From CAIYUC01 sp963682005 (GTDB lineage: Bacteria > Bacteroidota > Bacteroidia > Bacteroidales > FEN-979): a stretch of DNA of 64,000 nt. The stretch lies in contig OY820914.1 in the NCBI GenBank assembly GCA_963682005.1, positions 3,100,001-3,164,000 of the forward strand, written 5' to 3'. A model generated the notes under the pieces. It was not told the origin of the DNA, did no database searches, and saw nothing but the letters and a program-made list of their open reading frames with translations. Shown here in pieces: positions 37,401 to 48,900 of the stretch (within the stretch, counting starts at the first letter, position 1; every line of letters starts with the position of its first letter). The position numbers and the translations under genes were made by a program.

Positions 37401-39554
37401 AATGGTTTTGACTACCTTGTTATTGATGGTTCCAATTCAGGGGGCACAGATAGAAATCTGACCATCCAGAATACCAATGCCGCGAATAATGCATATACTT
37501 TAGGGCTTTCCCTGGCAGGAGCATCCGATCCGGCAACCCATATAACAATCATGAACAGCAATATCAAGGCAGCGTCTTCAAATACGTTCATGACAAGGGC
37601 TATTTACCTGAATTCTGTTGGCGGCGGTTATGACAATGTCGTAATCCAGAATAATTCGATAACCAGTGCATACAGGGCCATTGAATTCAATGGAACCCTT
37701 GGCAATTCAAATCATAACGGACAGATAATCAATAATTTCATTGGTTCATATGATACACTTCAATATGTTTATTACCAGGGCATCTTCCTGCAGAATTCTG
37801 ACAACACACTGATCGAAGGAAATGAAATCATCGGAGCTGTAAGGGGAGACAGCCTGACCCCTAGCCCTGCCGGAATTTTCATGTTTACCGGAAGCACAAA
37901 TACCAAGATCCGGAAGAATAAGATTCACGACTGGTACTGGAATGGCAACTTTGGATCGCCGGGAACCGGAGTTTCCGGAATATGGTTTGAGGCTGAGAAC
38001 ACCACTGTTACAGAGATCTCGAATAATTTGATCTATAACCTGATGGCTGTTGGTGCCTCTCCCGGCGCATCTCCTAACAATCCTTACGGGATATACATTC
38101 TCACGGGAGGCAATATTAAAATCCTCCATAATTCCATTCACCTGAGTGGGAATTGCCTTGGTCTGCTTGATTACCATGACGGCTCCTCAGCCTGCATCGG
38201 AACATATTACTCCGAACAGGTGAATAATATCGAGGTCAGGGATAACATCCTGCAGAACTCGATGAAGGGACTTCACGGCTACTGTGCACTGGACGGCGGG
38301 GCCTATGCATTCCTGACCAACAGCAGCAATACATCCTGTTTCTCGATTATTGACAATAACGATTATTATGTCGATGCATGTTTGACTGCCATCGCCCAGC
38401 TATCGACAACGAGAATTTACTCCCTGGCCCAATGGAGGATAACCACAGGCCAGGATGCAAACTCAACTTCTGAAAACCCGATGTTTGCATCTTCTACGGA
38501 CTTTCATCCCGGGAACCCGGCTATTTACAAAACCGGTGCTTACGTCTCTTTGGTTCCCACGGATATTGCAGGCACAGCTCACACCAATCCGCCTGATCCC
38601 GGAGCCTATCAGATGTCTTCGACCCAAAGTGTTGTCACACTGCCGGCTACTTCACTAACAGCCACCGATGCAGTGTTGAACGGCATGATCGCCCCCAAGG
38701 GCAATGTGGTTATAACAGGATTCGAGTATGGCCTCACAACTTTGTATGGAATGTCGGTGGTAGGTATACCGGCATCAGTTGCAGGACAGGTACCCTTGAA
38801 CGACAGTGCAGCAATTTCAGGACTGACCCCGGGAACAGAATATAATTTCCGGGCCATTGGAACGAGTGGAGGAGCGATGATTTATGGCGATAATGTCACA
38901 TTTACAACCCCCGGACTGTCTAAAACACTAAACCTTACGGTGCTTCTCGAGGGAATATACAATCCTGGAACCAGCCTGTTGAATAAAGTCCAGGACTGCA
39001 CAGACGGTGCAACCTCGTTTGATAAATTTGGAGGAAGCATAACTGATACACTGACTGTGCTTCTGGCAAATCCGACAGATCCCTGGGCATTTGTGTATAA
39101 AGCATTTGGTGTTCCTGTAAGTACAGATGGTTCAATTTCCCTCAATGTCCCGGGTACTTATGCCGGTAACTTTTATATTGTGATCAGGCACAGGTTCAGT
39201 GTTGAGACATGGAGTGCAGCTCCTGTATCCTTTGCGGGTAGCGCCATAACGTATGATTTTACAACGGCGGCCAGCCAGGCATTTGGAAACAATCTGAAGA
39301 ATGTTGAACCTGAAAGTAATAAATGGTCACTCTATTCAGGTGATTTTACCAGCATATCTGATACCCAGGATGGGTACATCGATATCTTTGATAACAATGC
39401 CGTATTCAACAATGCCCAGAATGCACTATATGGATATCTTCCTGAAGATGTCAACGGTGATGGTTTTGTGGACATTTTTGATATGGTCATTGTATTCAAT
39501 AACATGCAAACCGGAGCAGGGATGATAACTCCTCCTAACCCGGGGAAAAAGTAA
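34488..39554 (+). CDS. Secreted double beta-helix protein with Fn3-like domain and dockerin-like tail
   Basis: This 1688-residue protein begins with the signal peptide MRKLSIIFMLAVVSALSSFG. It has two right-handed parallel beta-helix regions of pectate-lyase/NosD type. Region one (about 21-760) starts GSGGDFPTLTAAIAALN and is full of N.I..N.I and GIY rungs. Region two (about 886-1380) starts VGVGQHYPTLSAAISDI. They are separated by a beta-sandwich (about 761-880). A short Fn3-like domain (about 1380-1478; GFEYG, LTPGTEYNFRAIG) precedes the dockerin-like module (about 1480-1688; LNLTVLLEGIYN, YIVIRHRFSVETWS, GDFTSISDTQDGYIDIFD, DVNGDGFVDIFD). No T9SS tail is present. Polysaccharide binding or cleavage is possible from the fold, but no catalytic residues were assigned. 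It is the last + strand gene before a convergent boundary. Confidence 0.84.
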   Translation: MRKLSIIFMLAVVSALSSFGQLSGPKIIGSGGDFPTLTAAIAALNTQGVGTGGVTFNIPAGYTETFTDRLNGTIYTNTSTVDKPIIFQKSGEGVNPKITAPPGSTLNADYIICIGGTDYITFDGIDLQENPANLNPTTQMEWGFAVLRAFVSAGVYDGSQHVTIRNCSISLTRTYTSTVGIYSFRSLYTAPQTAITVTNPEGANSYNSFYNNTITNVNAGMYFYGSVNAAAYDLNNQIGTSAGGNTITNYGAATGTATGIYVQYNTNLTVANNNINGSVPTPTCYGMNFQSTTNATVDISGNTISIQFAPAAGTGGFYAINDAMGTSSTTNTISIHDNLITGCTYANATTGTLYYMNIGHGGPDVRIYNNTISNNTLTRNSNSSSTTYYFYNNAFPSTKGTGNYYGNSISNNTYTQNGSGAATTYFMYVSLQCNTLNCYNNVVDNNTANVSGTIYGIYCNPTQTLQKNIYGNSVTNLTGNTNTSPIYGLYISGGTSSNYDIHHNKIQNITNNTGTSTQAISGLYLGSGNSAGNINVYNNVIGDLKAPNSNSTIAIYGIYMFPYMVTSVGLYNNTIYLNASSGAANFGTYGIYLPKIGTSVYSLSLRNNIVDNISTPNGTGKTVVLLTDTLNFPFLASTSNNNCLFAGTPSGSRLIYSDGTNNDQTITAYKARFNPRENSSLSENPPFIASTTPVNLHISSTTPTQCESGGATVSTPVSVTTDYDNDARYPNSGYPNDVNYPATAPDIGADEFGGRPFDTMAPLIVYSPLLNTSVTTGRTLIATITDPRGVPVSGIGLPRISWKKNYNGAWTFVQANSNGNSQYAFTFGNGVSVGDTVYYFVVAQDNYLPANVGSVPNTGASGFSANPPSVVTPPSNAYSYVIIPSICGTFTVGVGQHYPTLSAAISDINGKEITCPTTLLLTDAEYSSSETFPITLNANLGSNPTNTLTIKPNTEASPFIHGSSASGILTINGFDYLVIDGSNSGGTDRNLTIQNTNAANNAYTLGLSLAGASDPATHITIMNSNIKAASSNTFMTRAIYLNSVGGGYDNVVIQNNSITSAYRAIEFNGTLGNSNHNGQIINNFIGSYDTLQYVYYQGIFLQNSDNTLIEGNEIIGAVRGDSLTPSPAGIFMFTGSTNTKIRKNKIHDWYWNGNFGSPGTGVSGIWFEAENTTVTEISNNLIYNLMAVGASPGASPNNPYGIYILTGGNIKILHNSIHLSGNCLGLLDYHDGSSACIGTYYSEQVNNIEVRDNILQNSMKGLHGYCALDGGAYAFLTNSSNTSCFSIIDNNDYYVDACLTAIAQLSTTRIYSLAQWRITTGQDANSTSENPMFASSTDFHPGNPAIYKTGAYVSLVPTDIAGTAHTNPPDPGAYQMSSTQSVVTLPATSLTATDAVLNGMIAPKGNVVITGFEYGLTTLYGMSVVGIPASVAGQVPLNDSAAISGLTPGTEYNFRAIGTSGGAMIYGDNVTFTTPGLSKTLNLTVLLEGIYNPGTSLLNKVQDCTDGATSFDKFGGSITDTLTVLLANPTDPWAFVYKAFGVPVSTDGSISLNVPGTYAGNFYIVIRHRFSVETWSAAPVSFAGSAITYDFTTAASQAFGNNLKNVEPESNKWSLYSGDFTSISDTQDGYIDIFDNNAVFNNAQNALYGYLPEDVNGDGFVDIFDMVIVFNNMQTGAGMITPPNPGKK

Positions 39555-39567
39555 AAGCCGGGAGTGG

Positions 39568-39598
39568 ACCCTGTCAGGGTCGTCGACCCTGACAGGGT
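39568..39598. terminator. Perfect palindrome at convergent gene boundary
   Basis: Two 15-base arms (ACCCTGTCAGGGTCG and its complement) are separated by one base. It lies 14 bases after the stop of the 1688-residue protein gene. No T run follows immediately (only GTTT), so it may be a dispersed palindromic repeat that also acts as a hairpin terminator. Confidence 0.55.
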
Positions 39599-39688
39599 TT
39601 GCCGGCAAACGAAAAACATCATTTTTTGGTTAATGATGAATTAGTGATGAGTGGGGTAGTGGACGATCGTCTGCTATCCCATTTTTAT

Positions 39689-39775
39689 AGGCAATAGGCA
39701 ATAGGCAATGGGCAATAGGCAGTAGGTAATAGGCAGTAGGCAGTAGGCAGTAGGCAATGGGCAATGGGCAATAGG
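39689..39775. repeat. Heptamer tandem repeat GGCAATA/GGCAGTA
   Basis: About twelve copies of a 7-base unit use the same core as the array at 32134-32190, with A/G variation. It lies in the 434-base gap between the convergent genes. The remainder of the gap (39776-39988) shows a short CGCAGCC-type GC-rich patch at about 39845-39890 and nothing else recognised. Confidence 0.85.
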
Positions 39776-39988
39776 GAAGGACAAAAAAACGTAGCTGAAA
39801 GTCGTGACTTTCAGGGCCATCAGATCAGCAGATTTTGTTTTTCCCCGCAGCCCGCAGCCCGTGGCACGCAGCGCGAAGCCTGCAGCCAATTGCCAACCTG
39901 GTCAGGTTTGGTACAGTAATAACCTGATCGAAATATAAACACCGAAAGTCAGGATATTAATGAATGAAATATACCGGTGGCTTTAAAA

Positions 39989-42900
39989 CTACCGGATCAA
40001 AGTGACGGTCCCCATTGGCTTGAATTCCCCCTGGCCAATGTCTGAACCTTCCCAGATAGTGCCATCCATGAATACCGCGTTCACTTTCCAGATGTACGTG
40101 CCTTGCGGCATCAGGTTCCCATTGAACGTACCATCCCAGACCTCAACCGGGGCACCATCTTCAACACGTGTGGATTCCCAGAGCAGATGACCCCAGGAAT
40201 CAAACACCTGGATATGATAGTCCCGAATATTCATACCTACTGGCTTAAAGAACCGTATCCCAAGATTCGCATTAGAAGGAGCAAAGGCATTCGGGATGTA
40301 TAATCCCCTGAAAAGCAAGTCATATTTGAATGTTGTCGTGTCTGAACAACCATTTTTATTCCAGGTAGTCAGCCGGATAAGGTAAGTCCCATCCTTATCG
40401 TACGACACGACCGGGCTCTCTTCTGTGGACGTCTTATTATTCCCAAAATCCCATTCACACCCGGAGTCGTACACAGACCTGTTTTTAAGCAGGACTTTGC
40501 CGTTCACCCCATCAACATTATCTGTTGCTGTAAAGGCACTGACGGGTGACGGAAGAACGGTAACCATGCTATTTGTATCATCGGCGCAGTGATACATATC
40601 TTCAACATGCAGATACACTTTCCATGAGCCGGCAGAATCATAGATAAATACAGGATTTCTACCCTGCCGGAGCACCATATTGCTATCATATGGATTTGTG
40701 AACTTCCATGACCAGGTTTGAATTATGGTATCTCCTTCACCTGAATTATCAGCAATATTTAAGTAATCACGTGTGCAGTTTTCCGATGAAAGAAACTCTG
40801 CCAGAGGTTTTGTATAAACACGAACCTGTTTGATGATACTGTCGATACAGTTATTTGCATTGGTCATTTTAAACTTTACGGCATATGAACCAGGAGATGA
40901 AAATGAATGTGCCGGATTCCATAGTGTATCCGTTTTATTATCACCAAAATACCACATAGAAGTGTCAATTTTAATAAATGTTGTATCTGTCAGGTTGATA
41001 AATCTCACAGAATCTCCAAAACATACATTCTGAGCTGAAAAATTCGGTAATGATGATTTTCTGACATTGATCTTCAAGGTATCGCGCGAGACGATTGTCA
41101 ATCCATTGGCCATGGTTTCAACACTCAGGATAACAGCATAGTAACCGGAATCGCTGAAGATATGGACGGGATCTGGCATTACTGAAGTATTCGCTGATCC
41201 TGACCCCGGATCACCGAAATTCCAGAGTCTTGATGTAATAATTGAAGCTGGTGTGGATGCATCATGGAATTGAACACGGTTTCCTGAGCAGAGATGACTT
41301 GTATCAATTTCTGTTATTACAGCTGCCAGACAAATGATCTCAATTTGCTTTGTAATTGTGTCGCTGCAACCGAAATTGTTATATGCGATTAATCTTACAT
41401 CATAAGTGCCTATACCACTATACAGATGGCTTATACCCTGCGGTAGTGGCGTCACCTGCGTAATATTCTGTCCATCACCGAATGACCATCTCAGGCTGTC
41501 GATCACACACCCGACGCCGGTTGTCAGGTTTGTAAAGGAAACCGGGTCATCATTGCAATAGGGGATCAACGGCACCGAGAAATCAGGAACAGGAAGCGGA
41601 TTCACTTTTACAATCCTGAAAATATTCTGCACTATATTGTTTGAGTTTGTTGCCTGTAATGATACATAGTACGTTTTGGCTTCAGTGAAAATGTGAGTCG
41701 GCGTGCTATCCGTTGAGGTATTATAGAACCCGCTTTGCGGATCGCCGAAATCCCAGTGGAAGTCATGGAGGGGATCTCCTGAACCTGCAAGGTTTACTGC
41801 TCTGAATTGAGTGTATTCATGAAAGCATACCGTATCAAACTGCATGGTGAGGACAAATCCCGGGTTAACATAAACGTTGTGGGATATCGTGTCAAAACAT
41901 CCAAATGCATTGGTAACAGTATGTATGACATGATATGTTGCATTTGCGTTTGGATATGTGTGCTTTGGATTGATCGAATCCGAGGTTTCACCGTCTCCGA
42001 ATATCCAATGATATTGGGTGATTGAGGGGCCCAGTGTTTGCGAGCTATCGTAAAACTGAACGGTACCGGGTGGTGAAAACAGGCTGCTGTAATAGAAGCC
42101 AGCATGAGGCTTTTGATACACCACAACAGGAACGACAATTGAGTCTATGCAATTCGACAGGTTGGTGACCCGAAGTGTAACAGAATAGGTCCCGGAAGAC
42201 TGGTAGGCATGCTTCGGATTCTGGATCACGGATGTGGAATTATCACCAAAATCCCAGTGCCAGCCAATGAGCTGGCTTCCCGGAGCTAAAGACAAGTCAT
42301 GAAACACGGTAGAATCTTCCATGCATGCTAAATTATAGGAGAATTCTGCCACCGGTGAAGGAGTAACCAGTACAGGGGAGGTGATCTCATCCACACAATT
42401 ATTGTTATTTGTCACCGTCAATTGAACAAAGAAGGTTCCTGGACCTGAGAAAATATGTGTGGGATCTTGAAGGGTTGAAGTATTTTCAATCCCGGAAGCA
42501 GGATCACCAAAATTCCAGTTCCACGCAGTAATACTTGTCGCGTTGGAAACTGATGTATCCGTAAATTGGGTCGGATGGGTCAGGCAGGCAACATCCGATG
42601 TGAATTGCGCTAAAGGTGCCTGGTTTATATTCACATCCTTGGTGATGGAACTGTCGCATCCACTGCTGTTGGTTACGGTCAACTCCACCTGGAAAAGTCC
42701 GAAGTGACTGAATATATGTTGCGGATTTTCCACGGTTGAGTTATTATTGATCCCTGTCGTTGGATCATCAAAATCCCAGTACCAGGACACAATGGCTGTT
42801 CCTCCGTTTTCCTGCGAAGTATTGGTAAACAGGACAGCCATATTCTCACAAAGGGTATTGGAGAAGATGAAATTAGCCATGGGTGTGCTTTGAACATTCA

Positions 42901-45900
42901 CCTGCTGGGTATTCTGAGCTGTACAACTGTCAGAAGTATGAATGGTGAGTGTAACGTTATATGTGTTTCCTGTTGAATAAAGATGAGATACATCAGGGTT
43001 TCCGGGAGCATGAACCGTCATGGTTTGGCCATCACCGAAATTCCAGACCCAGTATGAGATGGTGCCATGGGGTGTTGCGGAAGCGTCATAAAACTGTACC
43101 GAATCCGTCCCGGCACATGGAGCGGAATTGTAGGTAAAATTCGCGACTGGAGCCGGGATCACGAGGACATAAAGCGTTGTATCATTCTGGCATCCCTGGT
43201 TAGTGGTGACCGTAAGTGTGACAGCATATGTTCCGGCAGCTGTGTACAGGTGAGTGGGATTGTGGTCTGTAGAGGTAAAACCGTCGCCAAATTGCCAGAA
43301 ACGTATGTTGATCGAGCCGCTCCCGGTTGTTGAAAGATCGGTAAAATGAGTGCTTGACCCTAAACAAACCGAATCAGCATGGAAATTTGCAACAGGACGT
43401 TGGATTACGGTGACCTGCTTCATCATTGTATCTGAACAGTTGTTGACATTCCAAACGATCAGGGTCACCTGGAATTGGCCATCATGCGTGAATTGATGGT
43501 TTGGATTCTGAATAATTGAATTATTATCTGTCCCGGAAGTCGGGTCGCCAAAATTCCACTGCCAGGCGATAATGCTTCCACCTCCATTCGGAACGGAACT
43601 ATCAGTAAAGTGTACGGTTTGCGTTTCACAAGGTGTCGCAGGGAAGAAGAAGTTTGCAGCCGGGGAAGGCACGCTGGTTACTGTATGCTGTACATATGCC
43701 GTACAACTGTCTGATGACATTACACTCAGTCGTACAGTGTGAGATAAACCGGTTCCTGCAAATATGTGGCAGATATCAGGATCATCGGGTGCATAAATTG
43801 TATCCTCCGGAGAAGTATCCCCGAAATTCCATATCCATCTGACAATCGTGCCAAGATAGCCGGGGGGTGTGCTTGACAGATTTGTGAAGCACGCGCTGGC
43901 ATCGCTACAGCCCGGGCCGACAAAAGTGAATTCCGGGATTGGAAGCGGATTGACACGGACCTGCATGGTAGTATCATTGCTACATCCGTTGCTATTCACA
44001 ATGGTAAGTGTAACATTGAAAACGCCTGGTGTCATATATGTATGGATTGGATTGGGCGTGCCAGCATTGGGGTTGCCGTCGCCAAAATTCCATGACCAGG
44101 AGTTGATGGAATTGGAATTTGGCACTGAAAGAAGACCGTTAAAGTGTGTCGGGTTGCCGAAGCAAACAGTATCAGCATGGAAGATAGCTGCAGGAAGCTG
44201 GTTGATGATCACAGGTATCACTATGGTATCCCGGCATTCGGAAGTATTTGTCACTATTAACCTCACATTGAATGTATCGGCAACGCTGAACGTATGCACC
44301 GGGTTTTGAAGCGTTGAGAAGTTATTTGCCCCGGAGGTGGGTTCGTCAAAATTCCATTCCCACGTTACGACAGACGGACCTCCGTTTGCCTGCGAATGAT
44401 CAGTGAAATGAACAGTCTGGCTCATACAGGATATGGTCGAATATTCAAAGCTGGCAATGGGTTTCGGGAGGCTTGTCACCATTCTTGATTTCGCCTGGTA
44501 ACAATTGTTTTCGGTAAATGCAGTAAGTGTTACCATATGATTCGGGGATGTTCCTGCAAACGTATGGACAACATCCGGCGAATTTGGCAGAAGGATGGTG
44601 TCGGGAGGGGTGGTATCTCCGAAATCCCAAACCCATTTCCTGATGTATCCGGAAGGAACCGTGGACTGATCATTGAAGTGGACTTCAGCACCCTGGCAAA
44701 CCGGGGCATTCCATGAAAAATCTGTATTTGGCAATGGGCTTACGATGACAGGGTGAGATTTTGAATTAATGCAACCATGCATATCTGTCACTGTCAGTGA
44801 AACCAGGTAAGTACCGGTATTGCTGTAAAGGTGTGAACTTGTCAGCGGGTCATTGACCGATGGAGATCCGTCACCGAAATTCCACGACCAGGAAACAATC
44901 GAATCCGGTTGTGTAATTCCGGAAATGCCATTGAAATGGACAAGTGAATTCAGACATGCTGTGTCAAATGTAAAATCAACAGGTGGCAAAGCACGGATAT
45001 AGACAGGCTTTACGATCGTATCGCGGCAGGCATTGGCATTCATTACAATTAACTTTACATTGTATATTGAATCACCGTAGGTAAATTCATGAACTGGATT
45101 CTGTGATGTTGATGTGTTATAAATACCTGAACCTGGATCATGGAAATCCCAACTCCATGAAACGATGACTCCACCCCCGTTACCAGTTGAGAAATCAGTG
45201 AACTGAACCGGTTGATTCAAACAAGTTGCAGGAGAAGTCTGGAAATTTGCTAAAGGTCCTGGAAGTGAAGTTACAGTATGAATGACTGTATGTGTACAGC
45301 TATCTCCTGTCCAGACAGTGAGCCTGACATCATGCGTTGGTGACGGACCTGTAAAGGTATGTGTAATATTGGGAATGTTGGGATAGGTAATGAATTCCGC
45401 GGATGATCCGTCCCCGAATTCCCATTTCCATTTGGCAATATAACCCGGAGCTCCTCCCGGAAGGATAGAATGATCAGTAAACTGGACGGACGAGCCCATG
45501 CAATTTGGTGTTGCCCAGGAAAAATCTGCAACCGGAAGAGGGTTAACCCTGATGGTATGGCTCGTATCATTTGTACATCCATGATGGTCAGTGACCGTCA
45601 ACGTAACAGTAAATATTCCGGTTGAGGAATAAAGGTGTGCAGTGGATATGGGATCAGTGACCAAAGGTGATCCGTCGCCGAAATTCCAGGAATAGGTCAG
45701 GATTGAATCGATTTGGGTGATCCCGGAATTCGCACTGAGATGAACAAGCTGGTTAAGGCAGGTCGTATCAAATGTAAAATCGACCGGCGGCCCGGGGAAA
45801 ATATACACACGCTTAACGATGGTATCATTGCAGTTATTGAAATTCCTTATTTTTAGAGTGACATCGAAGAAATGACCTCCCTGGCTGAATGTATGCGTTG

Positions 45901-48900
45901 GGTTGGCCATCGATGAGAAATTGTGAATCCCTGTGACAGGATCGCCAAAATCCCACTCCCATGAAATCACATTTCCTGCCCCATTGGGATAGGAGGCATC
46001 CGTGAAATGAACCTCGTAACCCTCGCAGGGATCTGAATAATGGAAATTGGCAATGGGGTTCGGCAGTACTGTAACATCATGTTCGTAGCTGGCAAAGCAA
46101 CTGTCAGAACCTGTTACTGTGAGGTGGACGGGATATGTACCCGGAATTCCATATTTGTGGCCGATATTCGGGTCGCCGGGGAAGGTGATTGTCTTTTCGG
46201 GAGTGCCGTCCCCGAAATTCCACACCCATTTATAGATATAGCCCGTTGCAGTGCTGGAAAGGTCTGTGAAGTAAACGGAATCATTCATACAGGTCGGCTC
46301 GGAATTTGAGAAGAGCGACACGGGTGGCACCCCAACCTGTATAGCATGTGAGACGTGATTTGAACACCCGCTTGTGTCTTTTACTGTCAAAGTCACGGAA
46401 TAAATACCCGGTTGTGTATACAAATGCTGGGGATTCTCTATAAAGGAGGTTTGTCCATCTCCAAAATCCCAGGAATAATCAGTTATGATTGAAAGATTCA
46501 TTATAGTACCGTCTGCGAAAAATTCGGTAACCTGTCCGGCACAAGGCCTTTGCCAGGTATAATCGACCGGTGGCAGCGGCTTGGTATCAATGGTCTGTTC
46601 GATGGTATCAATGCATCCCTCTGAGTTTCTTACAATCAGTTGTATTAGATATGAACCAGCTGAATTATACGTGTGTGTCGGATTTTGCAGGGTCGAGTGA
46701 TTGTTGAATCCCGAAGCGACGTCACCAAAATCCCAGTCCCAGGATATGATCAATCCTCCGCTGTTTAGTGATGAAAGGTCGGTAAACTGAATGGCTTCTG
46801 AAAGGCATGGATTGGAATTCATGAAGGCCGCCATGGGAGCAGGAATAATATGTGCCGTATGTGTTTTTGTTTCGCTGCATCCTGTTGAGCTTAATACTGT
46901 AAGAGAAACGGGATAATCACCGGTACCGGGGAATAAATGTGTAACATTTCGTAATAAAGGATCGGTTATAACTTCGACCGCTGAACCATCATTAAAATTC
47001 CATGACCATTGGGTAATCAATCCGGAAGCAGACGTGGAAAGGTCAGTAAACTGTACAACGGACCCGGAACAGTTCGGGTCCGAGGTCATAAAGTCAGGCA
47101 ACGGTTTTGCATTTACCGTAATTGCGTGCGTGATACTGTTGGAGCACCCGTTCAGATCGGTAACGGTAAGTGTGACATTGACGATACCCGGTGTGGAGTA
47201 AACAAAAGTGGGATTCTCAATATTGGCATCTATAACTCCGTCCCCATCCAGATCCCAGTTCCAGAACCTGATATCAGCCTCATTTGTGATTGTTGTATTA
47301 ACCTGGAAACTGGTCGTTCCTATGGCACAAACAGGGCCTGATGTTACATATTCAACAGCCGGCAATGGTTGTACAGCAATTTGTCTGGTCAGTGTGTCAA
47401 TACAGCCATCCGCGTTTGCGACGATCAAGGTGATGGTGTAGTTTCCCGGTGCAGAGAAGATGTGGGAAGGGTTCTGTAAGTTTGAAAAATTGTCAGGACC
47501 TGATAAAAGATCATCAAAGTTCCAGTTCCAGGACAGGATGCTCGTTCCTCCGTTCCTGTCTGTCATATCGGTGAATTGGATGATGCTTCCGTCGCAGGGT
47601 GAGGAGTTGTTGAAATTTGCAATCGGCCCCGGGTGTACAATAACAGGGATTGTTTTCGAGGTATCACACCCGTCGGATGTAGTCACCCTTAAATTGACGT
47701 TGTAGGTTCCCGGCAAATCATAGGTGTGAACCGGGTTCTGGTCAGTATAGTACCCCGTGTTGTCATCAAAGTACCATTCCCAGAGGGTAATAACGCCATG
47801 CGTTATGACCGTCTGATCTGTAAACTGGATTGCATTCCCGGAACAAGGGCTTGAATAATTGAAATTGACTACCGGTTTTGGCACCACAAGAACTGACTTG
47901 ATCACCTCTTTGGAACAGCCATGATCATCGGTAACAATGAGAGAAACAAAATAGGTCCCGGCTGAATGGTACTGGTGAGAAGGGTTTTGTAATGAGGATG
48001 TATTGAATCCGAGCGAGGAAGGTTCGCCAAAATTCCATGACCATGTCGCAATAGTTCCAGGAGTTGCATCGGTGAAAGGTGTAGGATTGCCAAGACATAC
48101 CACCATGTAATTGAAGTCAGGTGAAGGAAGAGGATTTACCGTAACCGTTTGAGTAATGGAATCGGTGCATCCTCGTTCATCAGTTACAACCAGTTTTACA
48201 TCATATGATCCGGCTGCAAGGTATACATGACTTGGGTCTGGAACAGATTCATGAGGTGTATTATCACCGAAATCCCAGTTCCAGGCTGCGATATTTCCGA
48301 ACTGGACAGTCGATTGGTCGGTAAATAATGTTGCAGCACCTTCACATACGCTGGTAAAAGAAAATACGGCATCGGGGCCCGGGTAATAGCTGAATGGTTT
48401 GGTGATGTAATCCGTGCATCCTGCATTATTGACAACTGTTAGCGTAACGGTATAAGTTCCGGCTAATGCGTACTGATGAACAGGGTCAGGCAATGATGAA
48501 CCACTGCCATCACCAAAATCCCATACCCATGACTGAATTGCCAGTGAACCCTGTGCAGTAGAAATATCCCTGAATTGAGTTGCTAAGGGGTAGCAGCTTG
48601 GTCTGTCATAATCCCAGTCCGCTGATGGGGCATAGGAAACAGTGATCATCCGGCCAATCATGGCTGAGCACCTATTTCCGTTAATAACAGTGAGTGTCAC
48701 ATAAAATGTGCCGACAGATGTGTACAAATGGATTGGGTTCTGAAGATCAGAAATGTTGTTTGATCCTGAACCAGGATCTCCGAAATCCCATAACCAGCTT
48801 TCGATGAAATTTCCTGGTGAGACTGACAGGTCCTGGAATTCCGTCTCTACACCCTGGCATGGAGGATTTAATGTCTGGAAGTCAGGATCAGGTTTGCTGA

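Noticed and set aside
34488..39554. Pectate lyase or other named polysaccharide lyase
   Set aside because: The fold pattern is a right-handed beta-helix, but I could not find a family-specific catalytic signature, so no enzyme name is given.
39674..39889. 71-codon minus-strand frame
   Set aside because: Its residues (CLLPIAY repeated) come from reading through the GGCAATA heptamer array.
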